Shown here: positions 27,563 through 37,200 of the stretch, one piece after another
How the letters are laid out: each line of letters starts with the position of its first letter
Numbering within the stretch: the stretch's first letter is position 1
From: Paludisphaera rhizosphaerae
Lineage (GTDB): Bacteria > Planctomycetota > Planctomycetia > Isosphaerales > Isosphaeraceae
Reading direction: 5' to 3'
Assembly (NCBI RefSeq): GCF_011065895.1
Contig: NZ_JAALCR010000005.1
Span: 1-64,000, forward strand
Length of the DNA: 64,000 nt
Notes under the pieces: model-generated
Told to the model about the DNA's origin: nothing
The model's input: the letters and a program-made list of their open reading frames with translations, nothing else
Database searches by the model: none
Translations under genes and position numbers: made by a program

Positions 27563-28078
27563 ATGAAGACCAAGTCGACGGACAAGGCGACCCCCGAACG
27601 CTGCGTCCTGATCATCGACGACAACGAGGACCTGGCGCTCTCGCAGGCCAGCCTCTTGCAATACTATGGATGTCGGGTGGATGTCGCGCACGACGGCTGG
27701 GAAGGGCTGCGACTCGCAACCCAAAAGCCGCATGACGTCATCTTTATCGACATCGGGCTGCCGGGAATGTCGGGTTATGAGGTCGTCCGCGCCATCCGAT
27801 CGGCCCTCGCCGATCCGCCGATCCTGCTGGCGCAGACGGCATACGGCCAGCCCGAGGATCTCCGGAAATCACGCGAAGCCGGCTTCGACGCCCACCTCGT
27901 GAAACCCGTCGACCCCAGCGAGATCATTCGCCACGTTCTGCACGGGCGGGAGGCTCTGAACGACTCGAACGCGGGTTCCGGAGACGACTCTCCGCCGACG
28001 CCCCTCCCCCCTCGAAACATCCGTACGTTCCCTCCGCGATCCGGGTCCGATTGGGGCGAGGCCTGCGCTTACGGCTGA
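27563..28078 (+). CDS. Stand-alone response-regulator receiver protein
   Basis: 171 aa. Receiver domain at about residues 12-130: acidic pair IIDDNEDL, phospho-acceptor Asp in VIFIDIGLPGMSGYE, conserved Thr in AQTAYG and Lys in HLVKPVD. The 45-residue tail is Ser/Pro-rich with no DNA-binding or enzymatic domain. ATG 27563 has GGAGGG six bases upstream; the frame is open earlier but overlaps the TPR gene. No histidine kinase is adjacent, so its phosphodonor must be elsewhere. Confidence 0.88.
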   Translation: MKTKSTDKATPERCVLIIDDNEDLALSQASLLQYYGCRVDVAHDGWEGLRLATQKPHDVIFIDIGLPGMSGYEVVRAIRSALADPPILLAQTAYGQPEDLRKSREAGFDAHLVKPVDPSEIIRHVLHGREALNDSNAGSGDDSPPTPLPPRNIRTFPPRSGSDWGEACAYG

Positions 28079-28090
28079 CGGGATATCGTC

Positions 28091-28648
28091 CTAACGTCGC
28101 GAAAGACAAGGACTCCCGGCGATCGTAAAACGCAGGGGCTCCTGCGCCCATTCCCGGGCGTAGTCCACGCCGATCCGAGGACCCGCCTCAATGGTGAACG
28201 GGGCTCCGAAATCCTTCGGCCGCACGATCGTCAACTCGCCGCCTGAAGTCAGGTCGTGCCCGTACAGCCCGAGATCAATCTCCAGGGCTCGGCAGAGCCG
28301 CCCCGGGCCGTTGGTGGCCCCAGTGATCCCAGCGACGGGTTCCAGCGCCCGTATAAGCACCGCCGACGCGTGATCGTCGGGGCCAGTGACGGCGTTCAGG
28401 CAGTGATACATCCCGTAGATCAGGTAAACATAGGCAAAACCTGGCGGTCCAAACATGACGCGGGTCCGCTTCGTCAGCCCCTTCGACGAATGCGCGGCGA
28501 GGTCGTGTGGACCCAGGTAGGCCTCGGCCTCCACGATTCGACCTACGCGGGGTTCGCCCCTAATCGTCCGAATCACGTGCATCCCCAGGAGTTCCGGGGC
28601 GACCTCCCTGGCGTTTCGGTCGTAGAACGCTCGCGGCAGGATATCCAT
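28091..28648 (-). CDS. DNA-3-methyladenine glycosylase (AAG/MPG family)
   Basis: 185 aa monofunctional DNA glycosylase of the AAG type, removing alkylated purines in base excision repair. Motifs: LPRAFYDR, LGMHVIR, GRIVEAEAYLGPHDLAAHSS (catalytic Glu), MFGPPGFAYVYLIYGMYHCLN and a C-terminal PRIGVDYA. Length is within the family range. It is convergent with the receiver gene, with 12 bases between the stops. Confidence 0.93.
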   Translation of the reverse strand: MDILPRAFYDRNAREVAPELLGMHVIRTIRGEPRVGRIVEAEAYLGPHDLAAHSSKGLTKRTRVMFGPPGFAYVYLIYGMYHCLNAVTGPDDHASAVLIRALEPVAGITGATNGPGRLCRALEIDLGLYGHDLTSGGELTIVRPKDFGAPFTIEAGPRIGVDYAREWAQEPLRFTIAGSPCLSRR

Positions 28649-28774
28649 GCGATCAGACTAACCGCGGATCGGAGGATGCTGCAACGAGGGATGATCGTTG
28701 CCTGACGCTGCCGGGCGTCGTACCCTGATCGTCGCTGTCCAGAGACGAAGACGACGTTCCACGGGAGGGCGACG

Positions 28775-30343
28775 ATGCCGGAACGGGAGTACGTGCGGGG
28801 TGCAGCCTTCTGGATTGCGACGGCGATGGCGCTGTCGATCGGCTGGGGGATTCGGGGAAACTTCGGGCACGAGTACGGGGCGTTGATCCCCGGCGCGCTG
28901 GCGGCCATGGCGGCCGTCTTGCTCTCCGGACGTCGCGACTGGTACGACCGCCTGCCGTTCTTCGCGCTGTTTGGTGCGCTGGGGTGGTCGTTTGGCGGCA
29001 GCATCTCGTACATGCAGGTGATCGGCTATACGCATTCCGGGCATTCGCTGTCAGTCCTCTACGGTTTCGCCGCCCTCTTCGTCATCGGCTTCCTCTGGGC
29101 CGCGCCCGGGGGCGCGGGGACGGCTTTACCGGCGGAGGCCGACCGCGGTCGCCTGGTCGAACTCTTCCCCCCGATCCTCGCTGTTTTCGCAGCCTGGCAG
29201 TTTCAGGGAAGGCTCTTTGAGCCCTGGCTGCGCGGCAGGGGCTTCGACCTGAACTGGTACGACTCCGACTGGTTGGGAGTTGCGACGGCGGCGGCCGTCG
29301 TGCTCCTCTACTCAGCCGTTCGAGGGCGAATCGACCGGGCCTGTTCGCTGATCCTTCACATGGCGGGCGGTTGGTGGGTTGGGTTTGTGCTGCTCGTGCT
29401 GGTGCTCGGCCTGAGGATGACGCCGCCTCGGGGAGACAACTGGGCCGGCATGACCGGGATGGTCGTCGGCCTCTTCGTCTACTGCCTGCGCAACGGGTTG
29501 CCTCAGACAGCGCGGGCTGCGGCGGTTTCGGGTGTGGTAGGAGGGATCAGTTTCGCCGGAGCCTCCATGATCAAGCTGGTCGCCGTGACCAGCGGCTACG
29601 AGACCAACTGGCACAGCGTGCTGGAACAGACGACGGGTCTCATCAATGGACTCGGCCTGGCCGCGGCGGTCGCGGGCCTCGCCATGCGGACCGGGCCGAT
29701 CGACGACGGAACGATTCCCCCAGATCGGCGATGGCCGGAGCGATTGGCGGTCGCCTTCACGTTGCTCATCATCCCGCTGGTGAACTTCCGGAAGAGCGTC
29801 AGCCACTGGGTCGACGTCCAGGCAGTACCGGCCACGATGTACGGGATCGCCGCCGAACATTGGTTCGACCTGGGATTCACGCTCGCCGCGGCGACGCTTT
29901 TCATCCTGATGATCCGCCACGACCGCCGGCCGTTCGCCGTTGTGCCGGAAAGCCCCCTGGGGCGAGGTCAGGCGCTCTTCCTGATGCTGCTGGCGATCGT
30001 CGTGGTCGGCAACTTCGAGAAGGCGGTCGTCAAGTTCGCCGATCAGAGACTCATCACCGAGGGCGTCATCTACGCGAACGCCCTGCTCTGCTCGATCATC
30101 CTGCTGGCGGCCTCGCCGGCGCGTGACGAGACTACGCCAGCGCCGACACCAAAGACCTTCGCCGGTCGTCCCGTCCGTTGGAGGCGGGTCGTTGCGGCGG
30201 GCGTGCTTGCGACGATGGCGGCGATCCTCTCGGACTGGGCGATCGTCAGAGCGATCTACGGCGACCGCTTCGCCGGCCACGCCAACTTGCACATCCGGTT
30301 CGGCCCGAACGCCACGATTCACGGCCCAAACCGACCGGGCTGA
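28775..30343 (+). CDS. Polytopic membrane protein of unknown function
   Basis: 522 aa with about twelve hydrophobic segments spread over the length and short Arg-rich loops. The N terminus includes SIGWGIRGNFGHEYGALIPG, a Gly/His-rich stretch that looks functionally constrained. No transporter or enzyme signature recognised. A GGGAGG-type site precedes ATG 28775. Neighbouring genes do not suggest a role. Confidence 0.7.
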   Translation: MPEREYVRGAAFWIATAMALSIGWGIRGNFGHEYGALIPGALAAMAAVLLSGRRDWYDRLPFFALFGALGWSFGGSISYMQVIGYTHSGHSLSVLYGFAALFVIGFLWAAPGGAGTALPAEADRGRLVELFPPILAVFAAWQFQGRLFEPWLRGRGFDLNWYDSDWLGVATAAAVVLLYSAVRGRIDRACSLILHMAGGWWVGFVLLVLVLGLRMTPPRGDNWAGMTGMVVGLFVYCLRNGLPQTARAAAVSGVVGGISFAGASMIKLVAVTSGYETNWHSVLEQTTGLINGLGLAAAVAGLAMRTGPIDDGTIPPDRRWPERLAVAFTLLIIPLVNFRKSVSHWVDVQAVPATMYGIAAEHWFDLGFTLAAATLFILMIRHDRRPFAVVPESPLGRGQALFLMLLAIVVVGNFEKAVVKFADQRLITEGVIYANALLCSIILLAASPARDETTPAPTPKTFAGRPVRWRRVVAAGVLATMAAILSDWAIVRAIYGDRFAGHANLHIRFGPNATIHGPNRPG

Positions 30344-30350
30344 TGCTCCT

Positions 30351-31097
30351 TCATTCGCCCAGGTCTTCGTTCAGGAACGCGATGATCTCGGCGAGCGCCT
30401 GGTCGCGGTCCCGGTCGTGCAGCGCCAGGTGGTCGCTTCGTGCGAGCGCCACAAGCCGTTTGCGTGATGAGCCGAGACGTTCAAGCAAGCGAGCCGCCCG
30501 GGCCGGTTCAACGACGGTGTCGAGGTCGCCCTGCACGATCAACGTGGGAGCGGCGACCGTCGGCAACGTCGGCTCGACAGCTTCGATCAGTTCCAGGGCG
30601 GAGGCTGCGGCGGGGAGGCTGAACGTCCGAAAGCGGTCGAGCTTCGCCAGGCGGCGGCGGGCCTCGGGATCGCGAACGGCCGGCGATCGGCGGCGGGGGT
30701 TCGGAACAAAGTACGCGAGGGTGCGAACGATCGGTCCGACGCGGAAGGGAAGCCAGTCCGTGTATCGGACGGCGAAGAAGGGCGCGATCAGCGCCAGGCG
30801 TTCGACGGGCCGGCGTGTCGCCAGATGCAAGGCGATCAGTCCTCCCGTCGAGAAGCCGACGACCGCCACAGGCCGTCCCTCCGCGGCCAGTTGATCGAAC
30901 CAACGCTCGGCGGCATCGGTCCATTCAGGCCAGGTCGAGGCGGGCATGACGGGGCCGGCCCCGTCGTGGCCCGGGAGCGTCGGCGCCTCGACGCGACGGC
31001 CCGACTCCAGGAGAGCGTCGAGCAGGGGTTGAAGTTCGTAAGGGCCGCCTCCCAGGCCGTGGAGGATCAGGAGCGCGGGGCGAATGGGATCGTCCAT
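30351..31097 (-). CDS. Alpha/beta hydrolase (carboxylesterase type)
   Basis: 248 aa cytosolic hydrolase. Oxyanion-type ILHGLGGGPYELQPL, nucleophile elbow VGFSTGG (Ser within GxSxG), acid region VQGDLDTVVEP and terminal His in ARSDHLALHDRD. The pattern matches small carboxylesterases acting on medium-chain esters. It starts nine bases after the kinase gene's stop on the same strand, so the two are probably co-transcribed. Confidence 0.85.
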   Translation of the reverse strand: MDDPIRPALLILHGLGGGPYELQPLLDALLESGRRVEAPTLPGHDGAGPVMPASTWPEWTDAAERWFDQLAAEGRPVAVVGFSTGGLIALHLATRRPVERLALIAPFFAVRYTDWLPFRVGPIVRTLAYFVPNPRRRSPAVRDPEARRRLAKLDRFRTFSLPAAASALELIEAVEPTLPTVAAPTLIVQGDLDTVVEPARAARLLERLGSSRKRLVALARSDHLALHDRDRDQALAEIIAFLNEDLGE

Positions 31098-31106
31098 GCC
31101 GCGATT

Positions 31107-32309
31107 CTATCGCATCTCGGCGCGGACGTCGGCGGAGCGGCGGCGAGGATCAAGGTGGCGGGGACGATGACAGTTGACGCCGGTGTTGAGTCGGCGATGG
31201 GCTTCGGCCGCGGCGTTGTCGAGAGCGTCGGCCAGCGCTCCGGCCGACTGGTAACGATCCTGAGGCTCGGGGGCGACGGCCCGGAGGATGACCGGCTCGA
31301 AGCAAGCGGGGAGATTCGGGTCAACCGCCCGGGGAGTCCGCGGCGAGGCCTTGGCGAGCATGGGCGCCAGCGCAGGCAGGGGAACGTCGCGGATCGGCTC
31401 GAACTGGCGGCCAAGCGTCAGGGCCTCGAACAGGGTCGCCCCCATCGAGTAGACGTCGGAGAGGATCTCGTCCGCGGGGTCCTTGCGAAGCCGTTCGGGC
31501 GCCATGTACATGGGAGTCCCAGCGCCGTCGCGCATCTGCTCGCGGGTCGCCTGGTCGAGGTCGCGGCCCAGGCCGAGGTCGCAGAGAAAGACCCCGAACG
31601 GCGACCGCCGCTCCAGCAGAATGTTCGCTGGCTTGACGTCGCGATGGACGATCCGGTGGACGTGGATGCGGTCGAGGGCCCTTGAAGACCGGGCGATCGT
31701 GCGAGCCGCCTCCACGTAATACCTCGCATCGTCCAGGTCGACGATCGGATGGAGCGGTTCGACGGGATCTCCCTGACGGCGGATCCGACGTTCGCGGATC
31801 ACGTCGTGAAGCGTCACGGCCTCAATGAAAGGCATCGCCATGAAGAAGAAGCCGTCGGCCTCGCCGGCGTCGACGACCTGGAGGAGCGACGGTCCGACCA
31901 GCCGAGCCCCACGCTCGGCCTCCCGGCGGAACTGGGCGAGCCTTCGATGGTGGATCGACAATCCGGGGTTGAGGATCTTGAGAGCGACGACCCGATGTCG
32001 ACCTGCGCCGCGGACGGCCTTCCAGACCTCGCCCTGAGCCCCCCTCCCTAGCCGAGCGATCAACCGATACTCGCCGATTCGCTGAAACGGCCGCAACCGC
32101 ATGGCCGGCTGCGGGGCCGAAGACGTCGGAGTCGGCGTCGGCGACAGCCCAACGACGGGCGACTCCGAAACCAGACCCGCGGGTTCGTCCAGCAGCCGCG
32201 ACATCAAAAGGTGAGTCGCGTGGGAATGCAGGCTCGGCTCAACCTCGATTCCTGTCTGGGGGCTGGGAGAGACGCCCCATGACGCCGGATCTTTCGCCGC
32301 GATCATCAT
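31107..32309 (-). CDS. Serine/threonine protein kinase, soluble
   Basis: 400 aa. Kinase domain about residues 80-370: glycine loop ARLGRGAQGEVW, Lys in VALKIL, catalytic HRDVKPANILL, DLG in place of DFG, GTPMYMAPE, and SDVYSMGATLFEALTLG. A Pro/Thr/Ser-rich N-terminal segment of about 75 residues precedes it; no membrane helix or sensor domain follows, only a basic tail. All key catalytic residues are present, so it should be active. Co-transcribed with the downstream esterase. Confidence 0.9.
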   Translation of the reverse strand: MMIAAKDPASWGVSPSPQTGIEVEPSLHSHATHLLMSRLLDEPAGLVSESPVVGLSPTPTPTSSAPQPAMRLRPFQRIGEYRLIARLGRGAQGEVWKAVRGAGRHRVVALKILNPGLSIHHRRLAQFRREAERGARLVGPSLLQVVDAGEADGFFFMAMPFIEAVTLHDVIRERRIRRQGDPVEPLHPIVDLDDARYYVEAARTIARSSRALDRIHVHRIVHRDVKPANILLERRSPFGVFLCDLGLGRDLDQATREQMRDGAGTPMYMAPERLRKDPADEILSDVYSMGATLFEALTLGRQFEPIRDVPLPALAPMLAKASPRTPRAVDPNLPACFEPVILRAVAPEPQDRYQSAGALADALDNAAAEAHRRLNTGVNCHRPRHLDPRRRSADVRAEMR

Positions 32310-32552
32310 GGTCGGTGAGCCTCCTGGGTGTCTTCGAGTCGCGGCCCACGCGCCGTCGCGATTCGGCCTCCCGATTCAACGCTAGGCTCCGACTTCGCAA
32401 TCCGCCGGGAGCCGGCGACGCTTGTTGCCCAATCGCGACGCATGCTGCCTTTCCGCACCATCGACCAGGCGGTGGCGTCGACCGCCGCGGGCCTTTAGGA
32501 TGGTCGCCGTCGCGAGGCTGAAGGGTCGTCAAGTCGGATCGGAGTCTGATCG

Positions 32553-34031
32553 ATGAGTGAGCTTGCGCACGAGGAGAACGACCTCTACGCCACGCCGGCC
32601 GAATCCGTGGAGGAACCGCCGCGATCCTTGGTGAAGGCGCTGGGGCGGATCGGCCCCGGATTGATCCTGGCGGCTGCGATCGTCGGCACGGGCGAACTCA
32701 TCAACACGACGGGCCTGGGAGCGAAGGCCGGGTTCACGCTGCTCTGGCTGATTTTGGCCAGTTGCGTCGTCAAGGTCTTCGTCCAGATCGAGTTGGGGCG
32801 GTACGCGATCGTTCACGGCAAAACGACGCTGGCGGCCTTCGACACCCTTCCAGGGCCTCGGGTGGGGGCGTCTTGGGTCTGCTGGCTCTGGCTGTTCATG
32901 ATGCTGGCGACCCAGGCGCAGATCGCCGCGATGGAAGGGACCGTCGGCCAGGCGGCCCACATGGCCTTCCCAGGAGCGTCCGACTCCATGGCCCAGGCCG
33001 TGGCGGCGGTTTCGCCCTCGTGGGGGACGTTCCTCCAGTCCCACGAGGAGTACATCTGGGCGGCGCTGACGACGATCGCGGCCTCGGCCCTGCTGCTCTC
33101 AGGGGGCTATCGGCGGATCGAGTTCATCACGACGATCCTGGTAGCCGCCGTAACGCTCTTCACCGTCGCCAGCGTGGCGATCCTCCAATGGACGAGGTTC
33201 CGCATCGGTCTGGCGGACGTGGCCTCGGGCTTCACGTTCGCCCTGCCGGCGACGGCCGTGGCGCTGGCGTTCTCGGCCTTCGGCATCACGGGCGTCGGCG
33301 CGGCGGAATTGGTGGCCTACCCTTACTGGTGTATCGAGAAAGGATACGCCCGATTCGTCGGCCCTAAGCCCGTCAGCGACGATTCGAGATGGGTCGACCG
33401 CGCCCAGGGCTGGACGCGTGTGATGCAGCTCGACGCCTGGGTCAGCATGGTCGTCTTCACGATCGCCACGGTCGCGTTCTACATGCTGGGAGCGGCGGTG
33501 CTGCATCCCCAGGGGATGGACCCCAAGGGGCCGGACATGATCCCGACCCTGGCGCAAATGTACCTCGGCCCCCTGGAAGGGACGCCGCTGGCGCCGCTGA
33601 GAGGCGGCGTGAGGATCGCCTTCCTGCTGGGTGCATGGGCCGTTCTGTTCAAGACGCTGTACGTCGCCACCGCAGCCAACAGCCGATTGACGGTGGACTT
33701 CCTTGGGATCACCGGCCTCTGGCGTCCCTCGGGCGAGGTTGGCCGTGAGCGAGCGATCAAGGTCTTCTGCGTCGTCTATCCCCTGCTGGCGCTGGTGCTG
33801 TACTACGCCGTCCGCGAGCCCCAGGGGCTGGTCAAAGCCGGCGGCATGGCCCAGGGGTTGATGCTCCCCCTGATCGCCGGCGCGACGATTTATCTCCGCC
33901 GCCGCGACGACGACCCCCGCGTCGGCCCCTCACGCCTTAGCGACGTCTTCACCTGGATCGCGTTCATCGCCATCTCGGCCGTTGCGGGCTACAGCGTGTT
34001 CGACCTGGCGAGGAGCTTTGTGAAGTCGTGA
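32553..34031 (+). CDS. Nramp-like metal transporter with altered metal-site motif
   Basis: 492 aa, about eleven to twelve membrane helices. The N-terminal helix runs GRIGPGLILAAAIVGTGELINTTGLGA, which follows the Nramp TM1 pattern, but the metal-binding DPGN is replaced by GTGE. ALSFAFGITGVGAAE-like sequence occurs near residue 245. Nramp proteins import Mn2+ or Fe2+ with protons; relatives without DPGN have other specificities. Convergent with the giant cytochrome gene across a repeat-rich spacer. Confidence 0.82.
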   Translation: MSELAHEENDLYATPAESVEEPPRSLVKALGRIGPGLILAAAIVGTGELINTTGLGAKAGFTLLWLILASCVVKVFVQIELGRYAIVHGKTTLAAFDTLPGPRVGASWVCWLWLFMMLATQAQIAAMEGTVGQAAHMAFPGASDSMAQAVAAVSPSWGTFLQSHEEYIWAALTTIAASALLLSGGYRRIEFITTILVAAVTLFTVASVAILQWTRFRIGLADVASGFTFALPATAVALAFSAFGITGVGAAELVAYPYWCIEKGYARFVGPKPVSDDSRWVDRAQGWTRVMQLDAWVSMVVFTIATVAFYMLGAAVLHPQGMDPKGPDMIPTLAQMYLGPLEGTPLAPLRGGVRIAFLLGAWAVLFKTLYVATAANSRLTVDFLGITGLWRPSGEVGRERAIKVFCVVYPLLALVLYYAVREPQGLVKAGGMAQGLMLPLIAGATIYLRRRDDDPRVGPSRLSDVFTWIAFIAISAVAGYSVFDLARSFVKS

Positions 34032-34063
34032 GGCGGTGGATCTCGTCTCCGTCGCCGCCGGTA

Positions 34064-34104
34064 GCCCATCGTTCCCTCTCCCGCCGGGAGAGGGAACGAT
34101 GGGC
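34064..34104. repeat. Perfect 41-nt inverted repeat (REP-like unit A)
   Basis: Two 20-base arms, perfect reverse complements, around a single central C at 34084. The core of the arm is CCCTCTCCCG. It lies 33 bases after the Nramp stop. The strong hairpin could terminate transcription or protect mRNA ends from either side. Confidence 0.85.
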
Positions 34105-34182
34105 CGGGTGAGGGTCGTCGGACTGTAGGCTTAGCGACGGGTCTTCGATCGCCTCCGTCCGACATGCCCTCCGAAATCCCAT

Positions 34183-34230
34183 GACCCTCACCCGCCGCTG
34201 CGCGGCTGCCCTCTCCCGGCGGGAGAGGGA
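34183..34230. repeat. REP-like unit B, inverted relative to unit A
   Basis: Contains GACCCTCACCC, the reverse complement of GGGTGAGGGTC next to unit A, a GCCGC/GCGGC stem and a ten-base-arm palindrome with the same CCCTCTCCCG core (34209-34229). Two units in opposite orientation form a composite like the bacterial interspersed REP pairs. Confidence 0.75.
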
Positions 34231-34273
34231 GCTGCGAATCGCCGCACCGCGGTTGGTGATGTGGGAAACAGCC

Positions 34274-37200
34274 TCACGGCTGTCCGAACGGCTCCGTGGT
34301 CGAGAGGAACTCAACCAGGTCGCGGATCTCGGGCTTGGAGAGGTCCTTGATGATGTCCTCGGGCATGGCCGAGGCGCCGCGGGCCTTCTCCTCGATCTCG
34401 CTCTTGGGAATCACCACCGTGTTCCCCTCGGCCGTGACGAGACGGACCTCTTTCTCGTCCTCGGACTTCACGATCCCCGCGACGACCTGGCCGTTCTCGC
34501 GGGCGATCACCTGGGTTTCGAAGCCCTGGGCGATCTGCTTGTTAGGAATGACGATCGACTCGAGAACGTACTCCCGGCCCTTCTTACGGCCGATGCCGGC
34601 CAGTTCGGGGCCGACCTCTCCGCCGTCGCCAGAGACCTTGTGACAGCGCATGCACTGGACCTCCGCCTTCTCGCGGAAGATCTGACGGCCACGCTCGGCG
34701 TCGCCGCCGGCAAGAGCGTCGCGATAGGCGGCCAGTGGATCCTTCGAGTCGCGGAGCGCCTCGTAGCCCGCCAGCCCCTTCTTCACCTCGGCAGCTTCCC
34801 GCTTCGCGACGGCCTCGGTCAGGTCGAGGCGAACCTCCGGAGGGAGTTCGCCGGCCTGGAGCTTCGTGAGCCACTTCGCGAGGACCGCGTCGGACTTCGC
34901 CCCAGGGATTGAGCCCAGAGTGGCAAAGGCCGCCTGCTTCTCGGACGCCGCGCCGGATTGGAGCACGGTAGAGGCCTCATCGACGGCCCGTTCCGGCTCC
35001 AGGCGGGCGAGGATCCGCAGGCCCTCCGAACGAACGGGGCCGGCCTGGTCCTTCATGGCGGCGGCAACGGACTCGGCGAGATTCTCATCTTTCAACGCAT
35101 CGAGAGCGCGAAGGGCCTCGACGCGCGAGCCAGCCGGGAGCGAGACGTCGGCGGCGAGACCTCGGAGCGACGGCCCGGCGTCGGCGACCTTCAACTCGGC
35201 CACGGCCGCAGCCGTAGCGCTGCGGACCTTGTTGGACGAACCGGAAACCAGCTTGGGAAGCGCCGAGGTCATCGCGGCGACGGCCGGCTCGGCCGAACGC
35301 TTGGACTCGCCCCGCCACAACCCCGTCAGCGGATGCAAGGCCGACGGCTCGCCCCACTTGGCGAGCATCCCCAGAGCCTCGACCCGGATCGATTCGGGAA
35401 CGTCCGAGCGAGCGGCGATCGCGGCGAGAGGGCGTGGGTCGGCCTCGGACCGGCCGAAGCCCTCGCTGGCGGTCAGCACGCGCCGCCAGAGCGCCTCGGA
35501 CAGGTTCGCTTTCGTCGCCATCGCCGCCAGCTTGCCGATCGCCTGTTCCATTCCGGGACGCTCGGTGATGCAGCGGGCGGCTTCCAGCACGATCGCCGGG
35601 ACGGCGTCGTCAAGGAAACGGGCGACGGCCGGGTCGTCGAGCCTTCGCATCGTCAGCAGCACCGCCATGCGGACCTCAACCGAGGAGTCGCCAGCGCGGG
35701 CGACGATTCGCTCGCGAGCCTTCGCGTCCTCGGCGGCGCGGGCCAGCGCGAAGACGGCCGCGTGTCGCAGGTATGGGTCAAGCCCGTCGCCGGCGGCGAT
35801 CCGATCCATGATCGGCCCGACCACTTCGGCCGAGGGTGCCAGCCTGGCCAGGGAGAGCATGGCGAAAAGCCGCACACGGGGGTTCTCATCCTGCACAAGC
35901 GGAAGGATCGCGGCCGGCGGGGTCGCCGTCCATTCCGTCGACGCCCGCGCCGCCTGAGCGCGGACATCGGCGTCGGAGTCCTTCAGCAGGGCGAGCAGGA
36001 CAGGCGACAGCTCGCGACGGCGGGCGTCGTCGGAGCCTCGGAGAACCTGGCCGATCCCCCAGACGCCGTGGAACCGCGAGTGATTCGCGTCGGCCCCCTG
36101 AGCGACGCGGACGAGCGTCGCCTGGGCGTTGCCGCGTCCCGCCTTGGCGCGATCAGCCAGCGTGAACTGGGCCTCCTGGCGGACGCGGCGATCCGGATAG
36201 GACAACAGCCGGCCAAGTTCCTCGTCGGAGCGGCCGTCGAAGCCCTCGGCGATCAGCTTGCGGGTCTCGGCCACGCGGGGGTCGGAAGCGGCCGACGGGT
36301 CGGAGACGCGCCAGATGCGGCCCTTGCCGGTCTTGTCCCAGCCCTTGATCCAGTCGCTCACGTAGAGCGCGCCGTCGGGCGCGAAGTCGCAGTCGGTGGC
36401 CTGAAGGCCCCAGAGGAACTGCCTGGGATCGGCCAGCTCGAACGAGGCCCCCTTGGGCTTGGCGAGGAACGAGCGGACGCCGCTGGTGGCGGCTGCGCCT
36501 CGGAAGTCGCTCAGGTAGAATCGCCCCAGCTCACCGTCGTTGAGGCCAACGCCTGGGTAGTAGGTCAGGCCGGAGGGGCCGTCGGCGAAGTTGATGATCG
36601 GCGGGATCATGTAGGCGGGCTTGCCGTCCCACTCGGGCGTCCACATCTTCTCGCTGTTCCAGACGCCTCGGGCGTTGGGCTTGTTGATGAACTGGAAGCC
36701 GATCCGCCAGCCGCTGTCTCCCCCCTCGACGATGTGGACGAAGCGAGCCTTGTCGCCGCCGTCGGAGTTGTTGTCGACGGTGAAGAGGTCGCCCGAGTCG
36801 TTGAAGGCGAGTTCCTGGGGATTCCGCAGGCCGGTCGCGACCACTTCCAGGTTCGTGCCGTCCGGCTCGCAGCGGAGGACCGAGCCGGTGTCGATCACCG
36901 CGAGTTCCTTGCCGTCCAGCGTCTTGACGTTGAAGCCGCGGTCGCCGATCGAGAAATACAGCTTGCCGTCGGGCCCGAAGATCAGGCCGTGCAGGTCGTG
37001 GCCGAGGAAGCCGACGTGGACTCCATAGCCGTTGTGCAGGAGCTTGCGGACGTCGGCCTTGCCGTCGCCATTCGTGTCCTTGAGCATCCAGAGGTCGGGG
37101 ATGCAGGTGAAGTAGACGTCCCCCTTGCGGGCCAGCACGCCGGCCCCGATGCCGGTCTCGGGAAGGTTGAAGCCGTCGGCGAAGACCTCGGCGTGGTCGG

